A stretch of DNA of 64,000 bases from an uncultured Prevotella sp. GTDB lineage: Bacteria > Bacteroidota > Bacteroidia > Bacteroidales > Bacteroidaceae. Position 1 is the first letter of the stretch. Each line of letters starts with the position of its first letter. The translations under genes and the position numbers were made by a program. Shown piece after piece: positions 1 through 7,622 of the stretch. Location: contig CAKQSF010000001.1 in assembly GCA_934272845.1 (NCBI GenBank), positions 178,535-242,534 of the forward strand, read 5' to 3'. Under the pieces are notes generated by a model. It searched no databases. It had not been told where the DNA came from and saw only the letters and a program-made list of their open reading frames with translations.

Positions 1-5
1 TTAAT

Positions 6-13
6 TAACTTTG
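6..13 (+). promoter_or_regulatory. -7 box of the nusB promoter
   Basis: TAACTTTG fits the Bacteroidetes -7 consensus TAnnTTTG and lies about 66 bp before the chosen nusB start. The matching -33 TTTG would lie outside the window, so only half of the promoter is visible. Confidence 0.55.
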
Positions 14-79
14 CATCATATATCTTTGAAATGAAGACACGGCGTGCAGAGAATGCTCCGGTCAATAAACTACAACAAA

Positions 80-1027
80 ATGATAAACAGGGAACTTATA
101 CGTATCAAAGCAGTCCAATTAACCTACGCTTATTTTCAGAATGGTAATAATGACCTTGCAAAGGCTGAGAAGGAACTTCTTTTCTCACTATCAAAGGCTT
201 ACCACCTCTACAATACTTTATTGTTGCTGATTGTCGCTATTACGCGCATGGCAAGAAAAAGGGTTAACGTGGCTACTGCTAAGGCCGAACGAGAAGGAAC
301 TGCACTGCCATCACAGAAGTTTGCATTCAACAAATTCGCAATGCAACTGGAGGAAAACCGCATGCTGAAGGATTTTGCAGAACAACAGAAGGATATTTGG
401 GATGACAGAACTGAATTTATCAAGAAGTTATTCCTGCAGATTGAGCAGAGCGAGGCGTACAAGGAGTTTATGGACTCTGAGGACGATAACTATGAGGCAC
501 ACCGCGAACTGTGGCGCAAACTCTATAAAATGTTTATTCAAAACAACGAGGAACTGGATGCCATCCTGGAGGAAGTCAGCCTCTACTGGAACGACGACAA
601 AGAGGTGGTGGACACATTCGTACTGAAGACAATTAAGAGATTTGACCCGAAAAACAATGCTAAGCAGGAGTTGTTGCCTGAATATGACGATGATGAGGAC
701 AAGGAATACGCACGAAAACTGTTCCGCGCCACTATTCTTAATGCCACACAGTATCAGGAATACATGTCGGAAGTAAGCAGACACTGGGATATATCACGCC
801 TTGCGTACATGGACATTATTATTATGCAACTGGCTATAGCCGAGATGTTGACTTTCCCTAACATTCCTGTTAACGTTACGATAAACGAGTACGTGGAACT
901 GGCTAAACTTTACTCTACGCCAAGAAGTGGTGGATACATCAACGGTATGCTCGACGCCATTGCGCGCAACCTCATCAACAACGGGAAAATGATGAAGGCT
1001 ATGCCAGAAAAGAAAAACAATAAATAA
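80..1027 (+). CDS. nusB: Transcription antitermination protein NusB, long Bacteroidetes form
   Basis: Predicted RNA-binding antitermination factor that works with NusE/S10 and NusA, chiefly on rRNA operons. I chose the ATG at 80 because the protein then begins MINRELIRIKAVQLTYAY, the usual start of Bacteroidetes NusB; the GTG at 44 and ATG at 53 only add an unconserved tail. The 315 residues are about twice the E. coli length. The extra part is N-terminal, and the NusB helical fold occupies roughly residues 185-300 (SRHWDISRLAYMDIIIMQLA; NVTINEYVELAK). It is first in a run with yajC, a ybbR-like gene and coaE, an order common in Bacteroidales. A -7 box lies at 6-13. Confidence 0.93.
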   Translation: MINRELIRIKAVQLTYAYFQNGNNDLAKAEKELLFSLSKAYHLYNTLLLLIVAITRMARKRVNVATAKAEREGTALPSQKFAFNKFAMQLEENRMLKDFAEQQKDIWDDRTEFIKKLFLQIEQSEAYKEFMDSEDDNYEAHRELWRKLYKMFIQNNEELDAILEEVSLYWNDDKEVVDTFVLKTIKRFDPKNNAKQELLPEYDDDEDKEYARKLFRATILNATQYQEYMSEVSRHWDISRLAYMDIIIMQLAIAEMLTFPNIPVNVTINEYVELAKLYSTPRSGGYINGMLDAIARNLINNGKMMKAMPEKKNNK

Positions 1028-1036
1028 AACTGAGTT

Positions 1037-1264
1037 TAGTAATGTTGAAAAAATAACTTACACTGTTTTTACCTCAGATTGCTGAGATTTTGGGAGGTTA
1101 TGAAGATGGAGAACTCCGTGAAACGCCTGAGCCTAGCGAAGAATGCGAGCATCGTAACTGATGAATAGCCACAAAATAGCCAACAAAATGAGATAAAAGG
1201 TGGGTAAAACAACATTACTCTAACAATATTAATATTGACTAAGTTATTTTTTTAACATTACTTA
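1037..1264. mobile_element. MITE-like element, copy 1 (228 bp)
   Basis: The left end TAGTAATGTTGAAAAAATAA (from 1037) and the reverse complement of the right end TAAGTAATGTTAAAAAAATA (to 1264) are near-perfect terminal inverted repeats of about 24 bp. A second copy of almost the same length lies at 8701-8929, about 85% identical by eye, with a fully identical core of about 45 bp at roughly 1110-1155. It encodes no transposase. Its right end stops 8 bp before the yajC start codon, so it forms the whole nusB-yajC spacer. It is either a non-autonomous transposon or a conserved structured leader; the inverted ends favour the former. Confidence 0.8.
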
Positions 1265-1272
1265 CATAAGAA

Positions 1273-1590
1273 ATGACAGCAAACATGATTCTTGCCGCAC
1301 AGGGCACAGCCGGTGGCGGTTACCAAATGATTATCATGATGGTCGTAATCTTTGCCATCATGTATTTCCTCATGATTCGTCCTCAACAGAAGAAGCAGAA
1401 GGAGATAAAGAACTTCCAAAACTCTATACAGGCTGGTACAAAGGTTATTACCGCTGGCGGAGTATACGGCACCGTACGCCGCGTCATCATGGAGAACAAC
1501 ACTCTTGAAATTGAAATTTCTAAGGGGGTGGATATCATTGTTGACCGCAGTTACGTTTTCGCTTCTGCAGCAGCACAGCAGCAGAAGTAA
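1273..1590 (+). CDS. yajC: Preprotein translocase subunit YajC
   Basis: Small inner-membrane partner of the SecDF complex, assisting Sec-dependent export. The 105-residue protein has one membrane segment (about residues 17-35, MIIMMVVIFAIMYFLMIRP) followed by the hallmark RPQQKKQKE and the GTKVITAGGVYGTV beta motif. Length and layout match the family. The ATG at 1273 sits 8 bp after the end of a MITE-like element, so the insertion replaced its natural leader; an internal Met at residue 5 is an alternative start. It is co-directional with nusB and the ybbR-like gene. Confidence 0.95.
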   Translation: MTANMILAAQGTAGGGYQMIIMMVVIFAIMYFLMIRPQQKKQKEIKNFQNSIQAGTKVITAGGVYGTVRRVIMENNTLEIEISKGVDIIVDRSYVFASAAAQQQK

Positions 1591-1638
1591 TACTGCTGAG
1601 AACTGTGCAGGGGAGCAATACCTAACGATTGAAGACTT

Positions 1639-2622
1639 ATGGACAAACTGCAATGGCAGCATAAATACAAGGATACTAAGGACTTCTTATTCAGTATGCT
1701 GAATAAGGAGTTCTTCGTTTTCGTGTTTTTCTTGCTCGTAAGCACAGCGTTCTGGTTCCTATCTACTCTCAACGAAACTTACGAAAAAGAGGTAAAAGTT
1801 CCACTCACTATAACTGACATACCACAGAACATTGTAATTACTGAGGAACTACCCGACAGCATTAAGGTGACGCTGCGCGACAAGGGATTTAACCTCATTA
1901 AATATTCATTAGGTAACAACATACGCCCAATACGATTACAGTTTGCACTCTACGCAAAAACGAAAGGAAAGGGCTCTGTTACCCCATCGGAGATTCAGAA
2001 ATTATTAAGAACCAGACTGGACGAGTCTACTACCATCGTAACGGTTAAGGCTGACCACTGGGAATTCTATTTCTGCCACGGCAATAAGAAACGAGTGCCC
2101 ATACTGCTGAACGGAACCGTCACTGCTAAACAGAATTATTATATCAACCACCTGTCGCTGATTCCTGATAGCGTTACGGTGCTTGGAGAGACTGAAACAC
2201 TCGACACAATAAACGCTGTGCATACCACAGCAGTAACGTTGACTAACATCTATGAATCTACCTCACGTACTATTCCTCTAAATCATATCAAGGGAGTAAA
2301 ACTGGAGAGAAACAGTGCTACACTGAACATCTCGGCAGACCAACTTACAGAGGTTATAGTAAGGGTACCGATAAGAACTGACAACGTGCCTAATGGCATT
2401 TCGCTGAAGACTTTTCCCGCACAGGTGGACATAAGAGTCGCTGTAGGCGTAAAGAATAGCAACACCATAAGACCAGAGATGTTCAGTGTGGTGGCTGACT
2501 ATAAAGATCTGCCGAACGAACCTAATGCGAAGATAAGACTGAAGATTACTGCACAACCGCGCACGGTGGTTAAGGCTTACATAATACAGCCTACAGTGGA
2601 TTATCTTCTTGAAAACGACTAA
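1639..2622 (+). CDS. YbbR-like domain protein (CdaR-like)
   Basis: The 327-residue protein has one N-terminal membrane segment (about residues 25-44, FFVFVFFLLVSTAFWFLSTL) and an extracytoplasmic part built of YbbR-type beta repeats (for example VPLTITDIPQN, VPILLNGTV, VIVRVPIRTDNVPNG). In Firmicutes YbbR/CdaR regulates the diadenylate cyclase CdaA. No cdaA is nearby here, so a c-di-AMP role is only a family-level suggestion. It lies 48 bp after yajC and 20 bp before coaE, consistent with one transcript. The yajC-ybbR-coaE order is usual in Bacteroidales. Confidence 0.85.
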   Translation: MDKLQWQHKYKDTKDFLFSMLNKEFFVFVFFLLVSTAFWFLSTLNETYEKEVKVPLTITDIPQNIVITEELPDSIKVTLRDKGFNLIKYSLGNNIRPIRLQFALYAKTKGKGSVTPSEIQKLLRTRLDESTTIVTVKADHWEFYFCHGNKKRVPILLNGTVTAKQNYYINHLSLIPDSVTVLGETETLDTINAVHTTAVTLTNIYESTSRTIPLNHIKGVKLERNSATLNISADQLTEVIVRVPIRTDNVPNGISLKTFPAQVDIRVAVGVKNSNTIRPEMFSVVADYKDLPNEPNAKIRLKITAQPRTVVKAYIIQPTVDYLLEND

Positions 2623-2642
2623 TTAAACTAACGTATTCACAT

Positions 2643-3209
2643 ATGCACTATTGCATTACTGGCGGCATAGGGGCAGGAAAATCGTACGTATGCCGCGAAA
2701 TGGAGAAAATGGGCATACGGATTTACGACTGCGACCGCGGTGCCAAGGTATTACTTAACTCTTCTGCTACGCTGAAGGAGCAGATGAAAAATCTCATAGG
2801 TGATGATGCGTATAACACCGACGGAACGCTTAATAAACCCGTCGTGGCTAAATTTCTGCTTGCCTCAGAGGATAACAAACAATGCATCAACGCCATTGTT
2901 CACCCTGCCGTGATGGATGACTTCTACAATTCTGGCATGCTGTGGATGGAAAGTGCCATACTGTATGAGGCTCATTTGGAGCACTATGCGGACAAGGTTG
3001 TGGCTGTTACAGCACCCACGGAAATACGCATACAGCGCATAATGAGACGTGATGGCATCTCTTACGCAAAAGCGAAGGAGTGGATTGACAAACAGATTGA
3101 CCAAAACATCGTCGCACAGCGGGCGGACTTCGTAATATGTAACGATGGAACTACAGATATCGCTACGCAGGTTAAGCAAATGCTCACGAAACTAAATATT
3201 CAAGAATAG
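2643..3209 (+). CDS. coaE: Dephospho-CoA kinase
   Basis: Catalyses the last step of coenzyme A synthesis, ATP-dependent 3'-phosphorylation of dephospho-CoA, in the cytosol. The 188-residue protein opens with the P-loop GGIGAGKS (residues 7-14), followed by the substrate-binding stretch IYDCDRGAK and the lid region RIQRIMRRDG. The length is typical. It starts 20 bp after the ybbR-like gene and belongs to the nusB-yajC-ybbR-coaE run. Confidence 0.95.
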   Translation: MHYCITGGIGAGKSYVCREMEKMGIRIYDCDRGAKVLLNSSATLKEQMKNLIGDDAYNTDGTLNKPVVAKFLLASEDNKQCINAIVHPAVMDDFYNSGMLWMESAILYEAHLEHYADKVVAVTAPTEIRIQRIMRRDGISYAKAKEWIDKQIDQNIVAQRADFVICNDGTTDIATQVKQMLTKLNIQE

Positions 3210-3246
3210 TAACCATATTAAACAAAACTAACATACATTTATAGAC

Positions 3247-3690
3247 ATGCAAAAGACAATTCTCGCCATCTCAGGCAAACCAGGACTCTACGAACTCGTT
3301 TCACGCGCAAAGATGAGCCTTATCGTTGAGGCTCTTGACGGCACCCACAAGCGTACACCGGCTTTCGCTAGCGACCGCGTGACTTCACTCGCAGACATAG
3401 CAATGTACACCGAAGAGGATGACCTCCCACTGATGAACGTCATGGCGGCACTCCGCGACATGGAGGAGGGTAAGAAGTCAAGCATCAATTGGCGCAAGGC
3501 GTCTGCAACTGAACTGCAGGAGTATTTCGCTAAGTTCGTTCCTAACTTTGACCGCGAACGTGTTCACAATAGTGACATCAAGAAACTCCTTCAGTGGTAC
3601 GACATCCTTGTTGAAGCAGGCATTACGAACTTTGAAGAGGTACTGAAGCCTACTAACGGCAGCAACGTTGACGATAGAGAGGAAGCATAA
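3247..3690 (+). CDS. DUF5606 domain protein
   Basis: A 147-residue cytosolic protein with no signal peptide or membrane segment, starting MQKTILAISGKPGLYELVSR, the signature of the Bacteroidetes-specific DUF5606 family. No biochemical role is established. The N-terminal half looks like a small beta barrel and the C-terminal half (SATELQEYFAKFVPNFDRERVH) is helical. It lies 37 bp after coaE and 3 bp before queF, so it is probably co-transcribed with both. Confidence 0.85.
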   Translation: MQKTILAISGKPGLYELVSRAKMSLIVEALDGTHKRTPAFASDRVTSLADIAMYTEEDDLPLMNVMAALRDMEEGKKSSINWRKASATELQEYFAKFVPNFDRERVHNSDIKKLLQWYDILVEAGITNFEEVLKPTNGSNVDDREEA

Positions 3691-3693
3691 GCC

Positions 3694-4158
3694 ATGACAG
3701 ACCGAACTGAAGAGGGGCTGCAACTGCTAGGACGCAAGACGGAATATAGACAGGACTATGCTCCGGAAGTACTTGAAACCTTCGAGAATAAGCATCCTGA
3801 GAATGACTATTGGGTGCAGTTTAACTGTCCTGAGTTTACGTCGCTCTGCCCTATAACGGGGCAACCAGACTTCGCGGAGATTAAGATTTCTTATCTTCCT
3901 GACCATCGTATGGTGGAGAGCAAGAGTCTGAAACTGTATCTTTTCTCATTTCGTAACCATGGGGCATTTCATGAGGATTGCGTGAACATTATTATGAAGG
4001 ATCTCATAAAACTCATGGACCCGAAGTATATTGAGGTTACAGGCATATTCTTGCCACGAGGTGGTATATCTATTTATCCATTCGCTAATTACGGCAGACC
4101 AGGCACTAAATATGAGGAAATGGCTATAAGACGCTTAGAAAACAAGGCAACGATGTAA
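3694..4158 (+). CDS. queF: NADPH-dependent 7-cyano-7-deazaguanine reductase (QueF)
   Basis: Reduces preQ0 to preQ1 in queuosine (modified tRNA nucleoside) synthesis. The 154-residue protein is the short unimodular type. The catalytic Cys52 and Asp59 lie in [11 protein letters not shown], and the NADPH-binding QueF motif follows ([20 protein letters not shown], Glu75 onward). It starts 3 bp after the DUF5606 gene and ends the plus-strand run before a strong hairpin at 4231-4276. The other queuosine genes are not in the window. Confidence 0.96.
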   Translation: MTDRTEEGLQLLGRKTEYRQDYAPEVLETFENKHPENDYWVQFNCPEFTSLCPITGQPDFAEIKISYLPDHRMVESKSLKLYLFSFRNHGAFHEDCVNIIMKDLIKLMDPKYIEVTGIFLPRGGISIYPFANYGRPGTKYEEMAIRRLENKATM

Positions 4159-4230
4159 GAATCATTATGGAACAGAACATCGTTCAATAATGGGTGATTA
4201 TATAGCCATAACATAAAGAAAATAATAAAA

Positions 4231-4276
4231 TTGCGCCAACCGCACATGTTCTTGTTACATGTATGGTTGGCGCAAA
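4231..4276. terminator. Bidirectional hairpin between queF and the acyl-CoA synthetase
   Basis: TTGCGCCAAC pairs with GTTGGCGCAA, with further inner pairing (ACATG with CATGT). A T-rich stretch follows on the plus strand and A-rich sequence precedes it, so it can terminate both convergent genes. Confidence 0.85.
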
Positions 4277-4302
4277 TGCTTTTAGGGAGAGTTTACTGCC
4301 CT

Positions 4303-5931
4303 TTACACACGGTAAAGTAAACCATTCTTTAGGTCTATCTCAGCAGTCTTTTTTATCTTTACATGCAGTTTCTTGCCCGTTGCGTTGAATGGTACCTGTG
4401 TTACAAAGCGATACAGGCGCGGACGCTTAAAGTTTGCAATCTCTGCGCTTGCCTTACAGAAGTCGTCAAGTTCCTCAGGGGTCAGACTTTCATCGTTACG
4501 CACTACATATGCTGTTACAAGTTGTCCACGGATTTTATCTGGAACAGAGGTCACAATACAGTCCTTAACCTTTGGATGCTGGTTTAACACTGCCTCTACC
4601 TCGGTAGGATAAATATTCTCACCGGAAGATATTATTAAATCGTCCTTACGACCAACGATGGTAATGAACTGGTTTTCATCCCACACAGCGAGGTCATTAG
4701 TATATATAAAATCCTTATAGAACTTCTTTTCTGTTTCTTCCTCCTTATTATAATAGTTATAAGGAGACTTTGCTGGAGAACATATTATAACCTCACCTAC
4801 CTCTGTAGCATCTTTCGCTATAAGGTCATCTGGCTCTGCTCTACGGTCTTCATAGACTTTCACTACACGTACATCGTCATCTACGCATGAGGCTCCTGCC
4901 GTGCCTGCATTTTCTGGTAAATCGAAAGGACGGAGGAATGTGTTCCAGAATGTCTCTGTGGTACCATAACCATTAAAGATGTTAGGGGTGAGTACTCGCT
5001 GATAACGAATGCACGCAGATCGCTCCAATGGGCTACCCATTGTGACTATACCCTTCAAGGATTCAAGGTGGTAAGCCAACCTCTCCTGTTCATCTGCTAA
5101 CTCTTCAAGCACTGTCGGCACACCTATCACGAATGTAATCTTGTATCGGTCAATATATTTCAGGGTGTTGACAGCAGAAAACTTGTTCATAATAACAAGC
5201 GTAGCACCTGCATAGAAAATGGTACATGGACCCGCACAATGTATTCCGCCACGATGGAACCAAGGGGTTGTGTTCATCGTGATGTCCTTATAACTCATAG
5301 GGAAGTGTATCATCACATCATGGGCTGACAATACTTCGTTTATGGACGTAAGAGAAACTCCCTTAGGACGACCTGTTGTTCCAGAGGTATAAAGACGGGT
5401 CGTTTCATCATATATATTATAGTCACAAACATAAGGTGGCTCTTCGGTGCTGGCTTCATTTACATATTCTGTATAAGACATGAAACCGTTATACGTATTG
5501 CCATTAACGATTAGCGCATGTTTAGGTTTAAACTTCGCCATAGAAATGGCTTCCTTCACCATATCCTGATAGGCTGCTTCAAAGATAAGCACCAAGGGTT
5601 TTGAGTCATCAAGGTGGTATGCCAATTCGCCTGCACTAAGTCTGTAACTTGCAGGACAGCACACACCGTGTATCTTTTGTGCCGCAACATAAGCAAAAGC
5701 GAACTCAGGACAGTTCATTAGCAATGTCATCACAACATCACCCTTACGAAAACCGTCTGACAACAAAGCATTAGACAAACGGTTAACGTCGTCATTCAAC
5801 TCTGCATAGGTCCATGAACGTCTCTTCACAGGATCTATCATGGAAGTTTTATTTGGGTAACGACGCACGTTACGCATATAACCTTCTATCCACGTATAGC
5901 GGCTTTCAAAAATCTTTTTGAACTCTATCAT
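4303..5931 (-). CDS. AMP-dependent acyl-CoA synthetase/ligase
   Basis: Predicted to activate a carboxylic acid through an acyl-adenylate to its CoA thioester. The 542-residue ANL-family enzyme has the adenylation P-loop YTSGTTGRPKG (about residues 181-191), the A5-like NGYGTTE, the A7/A8 stretch YTNDLAVWDENQFITIVGRKDD with SSGENIYPTEVE, and the late Lys motif NATGKKLHVK. The acyl specificity cannot be read; similarity is to medium/long-chain fatty acyl ligases. It is monocistronic with a promoter at 6004-6037. The etf and acyl-CoA dehydrogenase genes at 50-54 kb could form a functional partner set (inference). Confidence 0.85.
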   Translation of the reverse strand: MIEFKKIFESRYTWIEGYMRNVRRYPNKTSMIDPVKRRSWTYAELNDDVNRLSNALLSDGFRKGDVVMTLLMNCPEFAFAYVAAQKIHGVCCPASYRLSAGELAYHLDDSKPLVLIFEAAYQDMVKEAISMAKFKPKHALIVNGNTYNGFMSYTEYVNEASTEEPPYVCDYNIYDETTRLYTSGTTGRPKGVSLTSINEVLSAHDVMIHFPMSYKDITMNTTPWFHRGGIHCAGPCTIFYAGATLVIMNKFSAVNTLKYIDRYKITFVIGVPTVLEELADEQERLAYHLESLKGIVTMGSPLERSACIRYQRVLTPNIFNGYGTTETFWNTFLRPFDLPENAGTAGASCVDDDVRVVKVYEDRRAEPDDLIAKDATEVGEVIICSPAKSPYNYYNKEEETEKKFYKDFIYTNDLAVWDENQFITIVGRKDDLIISSGENIYPTEVEAVLNQHPKVKDCIVTSVPDKIRGQLVTAYVVRNDESLTPEELDDFCKASAEIANFKRPRLYRFVTQVPFNATGKKLHVKIKKTAEIDLKNGLLYRV

Positions 5932-6003
5932 TTTCTCCTTTTTATATAAGTCGGTATCTATTTTATTTATGTTATAAACTTAACATCTCATAATTTAACG
6001 ATA

Positions 6004-6037
6004 CAAAGGTACACAATGCTGTCGTAAGGTTTCCAAA
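6004..6037 (-). promoter_or_regulatory. Promoter of the acyl-CoA synthetase gene
   Basis: On the minus strand, -33 TTTG (6034-6037) and -7 TACCTTTG (6004-6011) are 22 bp apart, slightly longer than the usual 19-20. The start codon is about 70 bp downstream. Confidence 0.6.
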
Positions 6038-6172
6038 TTATATCTTTTTAAATACCGAAATGTCGTTTTAGGCGGACGTAACGTAACTCGGACTGTGCAA
6101 TATTGCTCAAAAAGAACGGAAAGATGCAATTATCTATGGTATACATTCATATTGAGTTTATAATTATTTCCA

Positions 6173-6376
6173 CATTGCTTATATTCGCTTTCTGCATTGT
6201 TTATATTCGCTTTCTGCATTGTTTATATTCACTTTCTGCATTGTTTATATTCACTTTCCGCATTGTTTATATTCGCTTTCTGCATTGTTTATATTCACTT
6301 TCTGCATTGTTTATATTCACTTTCTGCATTGTTTATATTTGCTTTCTGCATTGTTTATATTCGCTTTCTGCATTGG
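6173..6376. repeat. 22-bp tandem repeat, 9 full copies
   Basis: Nine consecutive units of CATTGTTTATATTCGCTTTC plus TG (22 bp) and a partial tenth, differing mainly at one or two positions (TTCGC/TTCAC/TTTGC). Because 22 is not a multiple of 3, all three plus-strand frames stay open and give the same FAFCIVYI-type peptide repeats, which is an artefact and not a gene. Further copies lie at 6931-6994. Confidence 0.97.
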
Positions 6377-6515
6377 TAACTATTCAGTTCACCACAGGGG
6401 CCTTCCCCTGAGCAAAACAGGAAATAACAACACTAGACAGACTCAATCGCAAGTTCTCTGTAACGCAGGGATGATACATGTTATATATAAGCAGTAATTT
6501 AAGGGTGATTATTGG

Positions 6516-6680
6516 CAAAGCATAGACCGATTTTACATAGAAGGCTATACTCCTCTCTACGCTATATGGCGTGACAAAGCATAGCATAGACTGATTTTGC
6601 CTGGAAGGCTATACTCATCTCTACACTATATGGCATGACAAAGCATAGCATAGACTGATTTTGCCTGGAAGGCTATACTC
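6516..6680. repeat. 64-bp tandem repeat, about 2.7 copies
   Basis: Units start at 6516, 6575 and 6639 with CAAAGCATAG and contain GAAGGCTATACTC followed by CTCTAC-CTATATGGC-TGA. The second and third copies are almost identical over their shared part; the first is 59 bp and more diverged; the third breaks off at about 6680 where the palindrome starts. Confidence 0.9.
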
Positions 6681-6683
6681 TGA

Positions 6684-6823
6684 GTAACCGTGGGCGCAGC
6701 CTACGGATATGATGGTGTGTTGGAGCATCTGCTTGGAGGGCTGTACATAATCTGCAGCATACAGCCCTCCTGGCAGCAAACAATGTTTGTGTCTGAAAAT
6801 CCTTAGGTTACGACCACGGTTAC
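6684..6823. repeat. 140-bp imperfect palindrome with inner hairpin
   Basis: The outer arms GTAACCGTGG (6684-6693) and CCACGGTTAC (6814-6823) are perfect. Pairing continues imperfectly inward for about 16 of the next 20 positions. An inner hairpin pairs GGAGGGCTGT (6735-6744) with ACAGCCCTCC (6761-6770). An RNA from either strand would fold into a long two-stem structure. No function is recognised. Confidence 0.8.
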
Positions 6824-6930
6824 TAACAGTTTTGACTTCCAACAAAAGAAAGTCTAACATAGCCATGGCGAAAAAACGTGTACATAAGTGAATAATCTAG
6901 TAGACGTAATCATCATTGAGTAGTTACATG

Positions 6931-6994
6931 CATTGTTTATATTTACCTTCTGCATTGTTTATATTCACTTTCTGCATTGTTTATACGCATTGGT
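6931..6994. repeat. 22-bp repeat, second short array (2.6 copies)
   Basis: The same CATTGTTTATATT-type unit as at 6173-6376 recurs at 6931, 6953 and (truncated) 6975, in the same orientation, with a more degenerate copy near 7039. Confidence 0.9.
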
Positions 6995-7195
6995 GGAATT
7001 AAACCGTATAATTTTTACAGCCTACTAATTTCTCCAACACATTGTTTTATATTTGTTTGCTACATAATGGTGGGCTTGTTAAATAAATTAACATAATCTT
7101 TTTCACAGTCAATAATGAAGTTTATTCCGTTATTTTGTACTAGATTATCATTCTATGTAATTAGACTGCATATACATAGAGAAACAAAAAAAAAC

Positions 7196-7222
7196 CACCG
7201 CTACTCCTCGCGAGCTGCGGTG
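7196..7222 (-). terminator. Rho-independent terminator of the small RNA
   Basis: Six-bp GC-rich stem (CACCGC/GCGGTG) read on the minus strand, directly followed by a U9 tract (A-run at 7186-7194 on the plus strand). Confidence 0.9.
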
Positions 7223-7253
7223 CGTTTAAAGTATGTTTAACTTAAAAACCTTT

Positions 7254-7292
7254 TCATTGAAAAAGAAGAACCTCACGGCCTTTCTTAGTCAT
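7254..7292 (-). CDS. Possible 12-residue peptide within the small RNA
   Basis: ATG at 7290-7292 reads MTKKGREVLLFQ and stops with TGA at 7254-7256, just upstream of the terminator. It is too short to judge by sequence alone. It is listed because it is the only ATG-started ORF I noticed in the transcript and is basic then hydrophobic. It may be fortuitous. Confidence 0.2.
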   Translation of the reverse strand: MTKKGREVLLFQ

Positions 7293-7453
7293 CCAAGAGT
7301 TAAACAATCTTTTCTAACCTAATAACTAAAACCTAAATCTATTATATATCTACTAACCTAAACAATCTTTGCGAATCGTCACTTTCGTGACCCTTTTGAT
7401 AATGTCTTAAGGAATATTTTGTTATCGATATAACTTCTTTCCTTTTGACGATG

Positions 7454-7485
7454 CAAAGGTACAACGTTTTTTTTGTGCACGCAAA
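7454..7485 (-). promoter_or_regulatory. Promoter of the small RNA
   Basis: -33 TTTG (7482-7485) and -7 TACCTTTG (7454-7461) on the minus strand with a 20-bp spacer match the Bacteroidetes consensus closely. Transcription runs away from the ompA-like gene into the region that ends at 7186. Confidence 0.85.
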
Positions 7486-7622
7486 CAATTACAGTTCTTT
7501 TTTGTACAAATATCGCTATATTTGATTTTAATCAAGCATTGTTTACGTACACACGACACATAACGTCATATTTTCGCAAAATTTGCCTTGTATAATAAAT
7601 CCTTCAAATATTATTCTTTATA

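Larger units (their letters stand above)
6377..6930. other. Non-coding repeat island core
   Basis: No credible gene on either strand. It holds about 2.7 tandem copies of a 64-bp unit (6516-6680) and a 140-bp imperfect palindrome (6684-6823), enclosed by two arrays of the same 22-bp unit (6173-6376 and 6931-6994). The remainder, including 5932-6172 and 6995-7185, shows only the promoter at 6004-6037 and degenerate fragments of the 22-bp unit. Confidence 0.7.
7186..7448 (-). ncRNA. Candidate small RNA of about 260 nt
   Basis: A self-contained minus-strand transcription unit with no protein gene of normal size. The promoter is at 7454-7485, the body is about 230 nt, and a GC-rich terminator hairpin at 7196-7222 (CACCGC with GCGGTG) is followed by nine U. 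The body has a GTCAC-GAAA-GTGAC hairpin with a GNRA tetraloop (7378-7391), two copies of AAAGATTGTTTA and two of TTAGGTTAG. It also contains a 12-codon ORF, MTKKGREVLLFQ (7254-7292), so it could be a tiny mRNA or dual-function RNA. I cannot assign it to a known family; 6S RNA is possible but not demonstrated. Confidence 0.7.

Noticed and set aside
6103..6497. Three overlapping plus-strand ORFs encoding hydrophobic peptide repeats (CIVYIRFLHCLYSLSALFIF)
   Set aside because: They arise because a 22-bp repeat without stop codons is read in all three frames; no start context, and the repeat itself is the feature.
6820..6880. Similarity of GCCATGGCGAAAAAA (6864) to GCCATGGCGAGAAAAA in the element at 16743-16896
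   Set aside because: The shared stretch is short and the expected inverted end AAGTAAG is missing, so I do not count it as another element copy.
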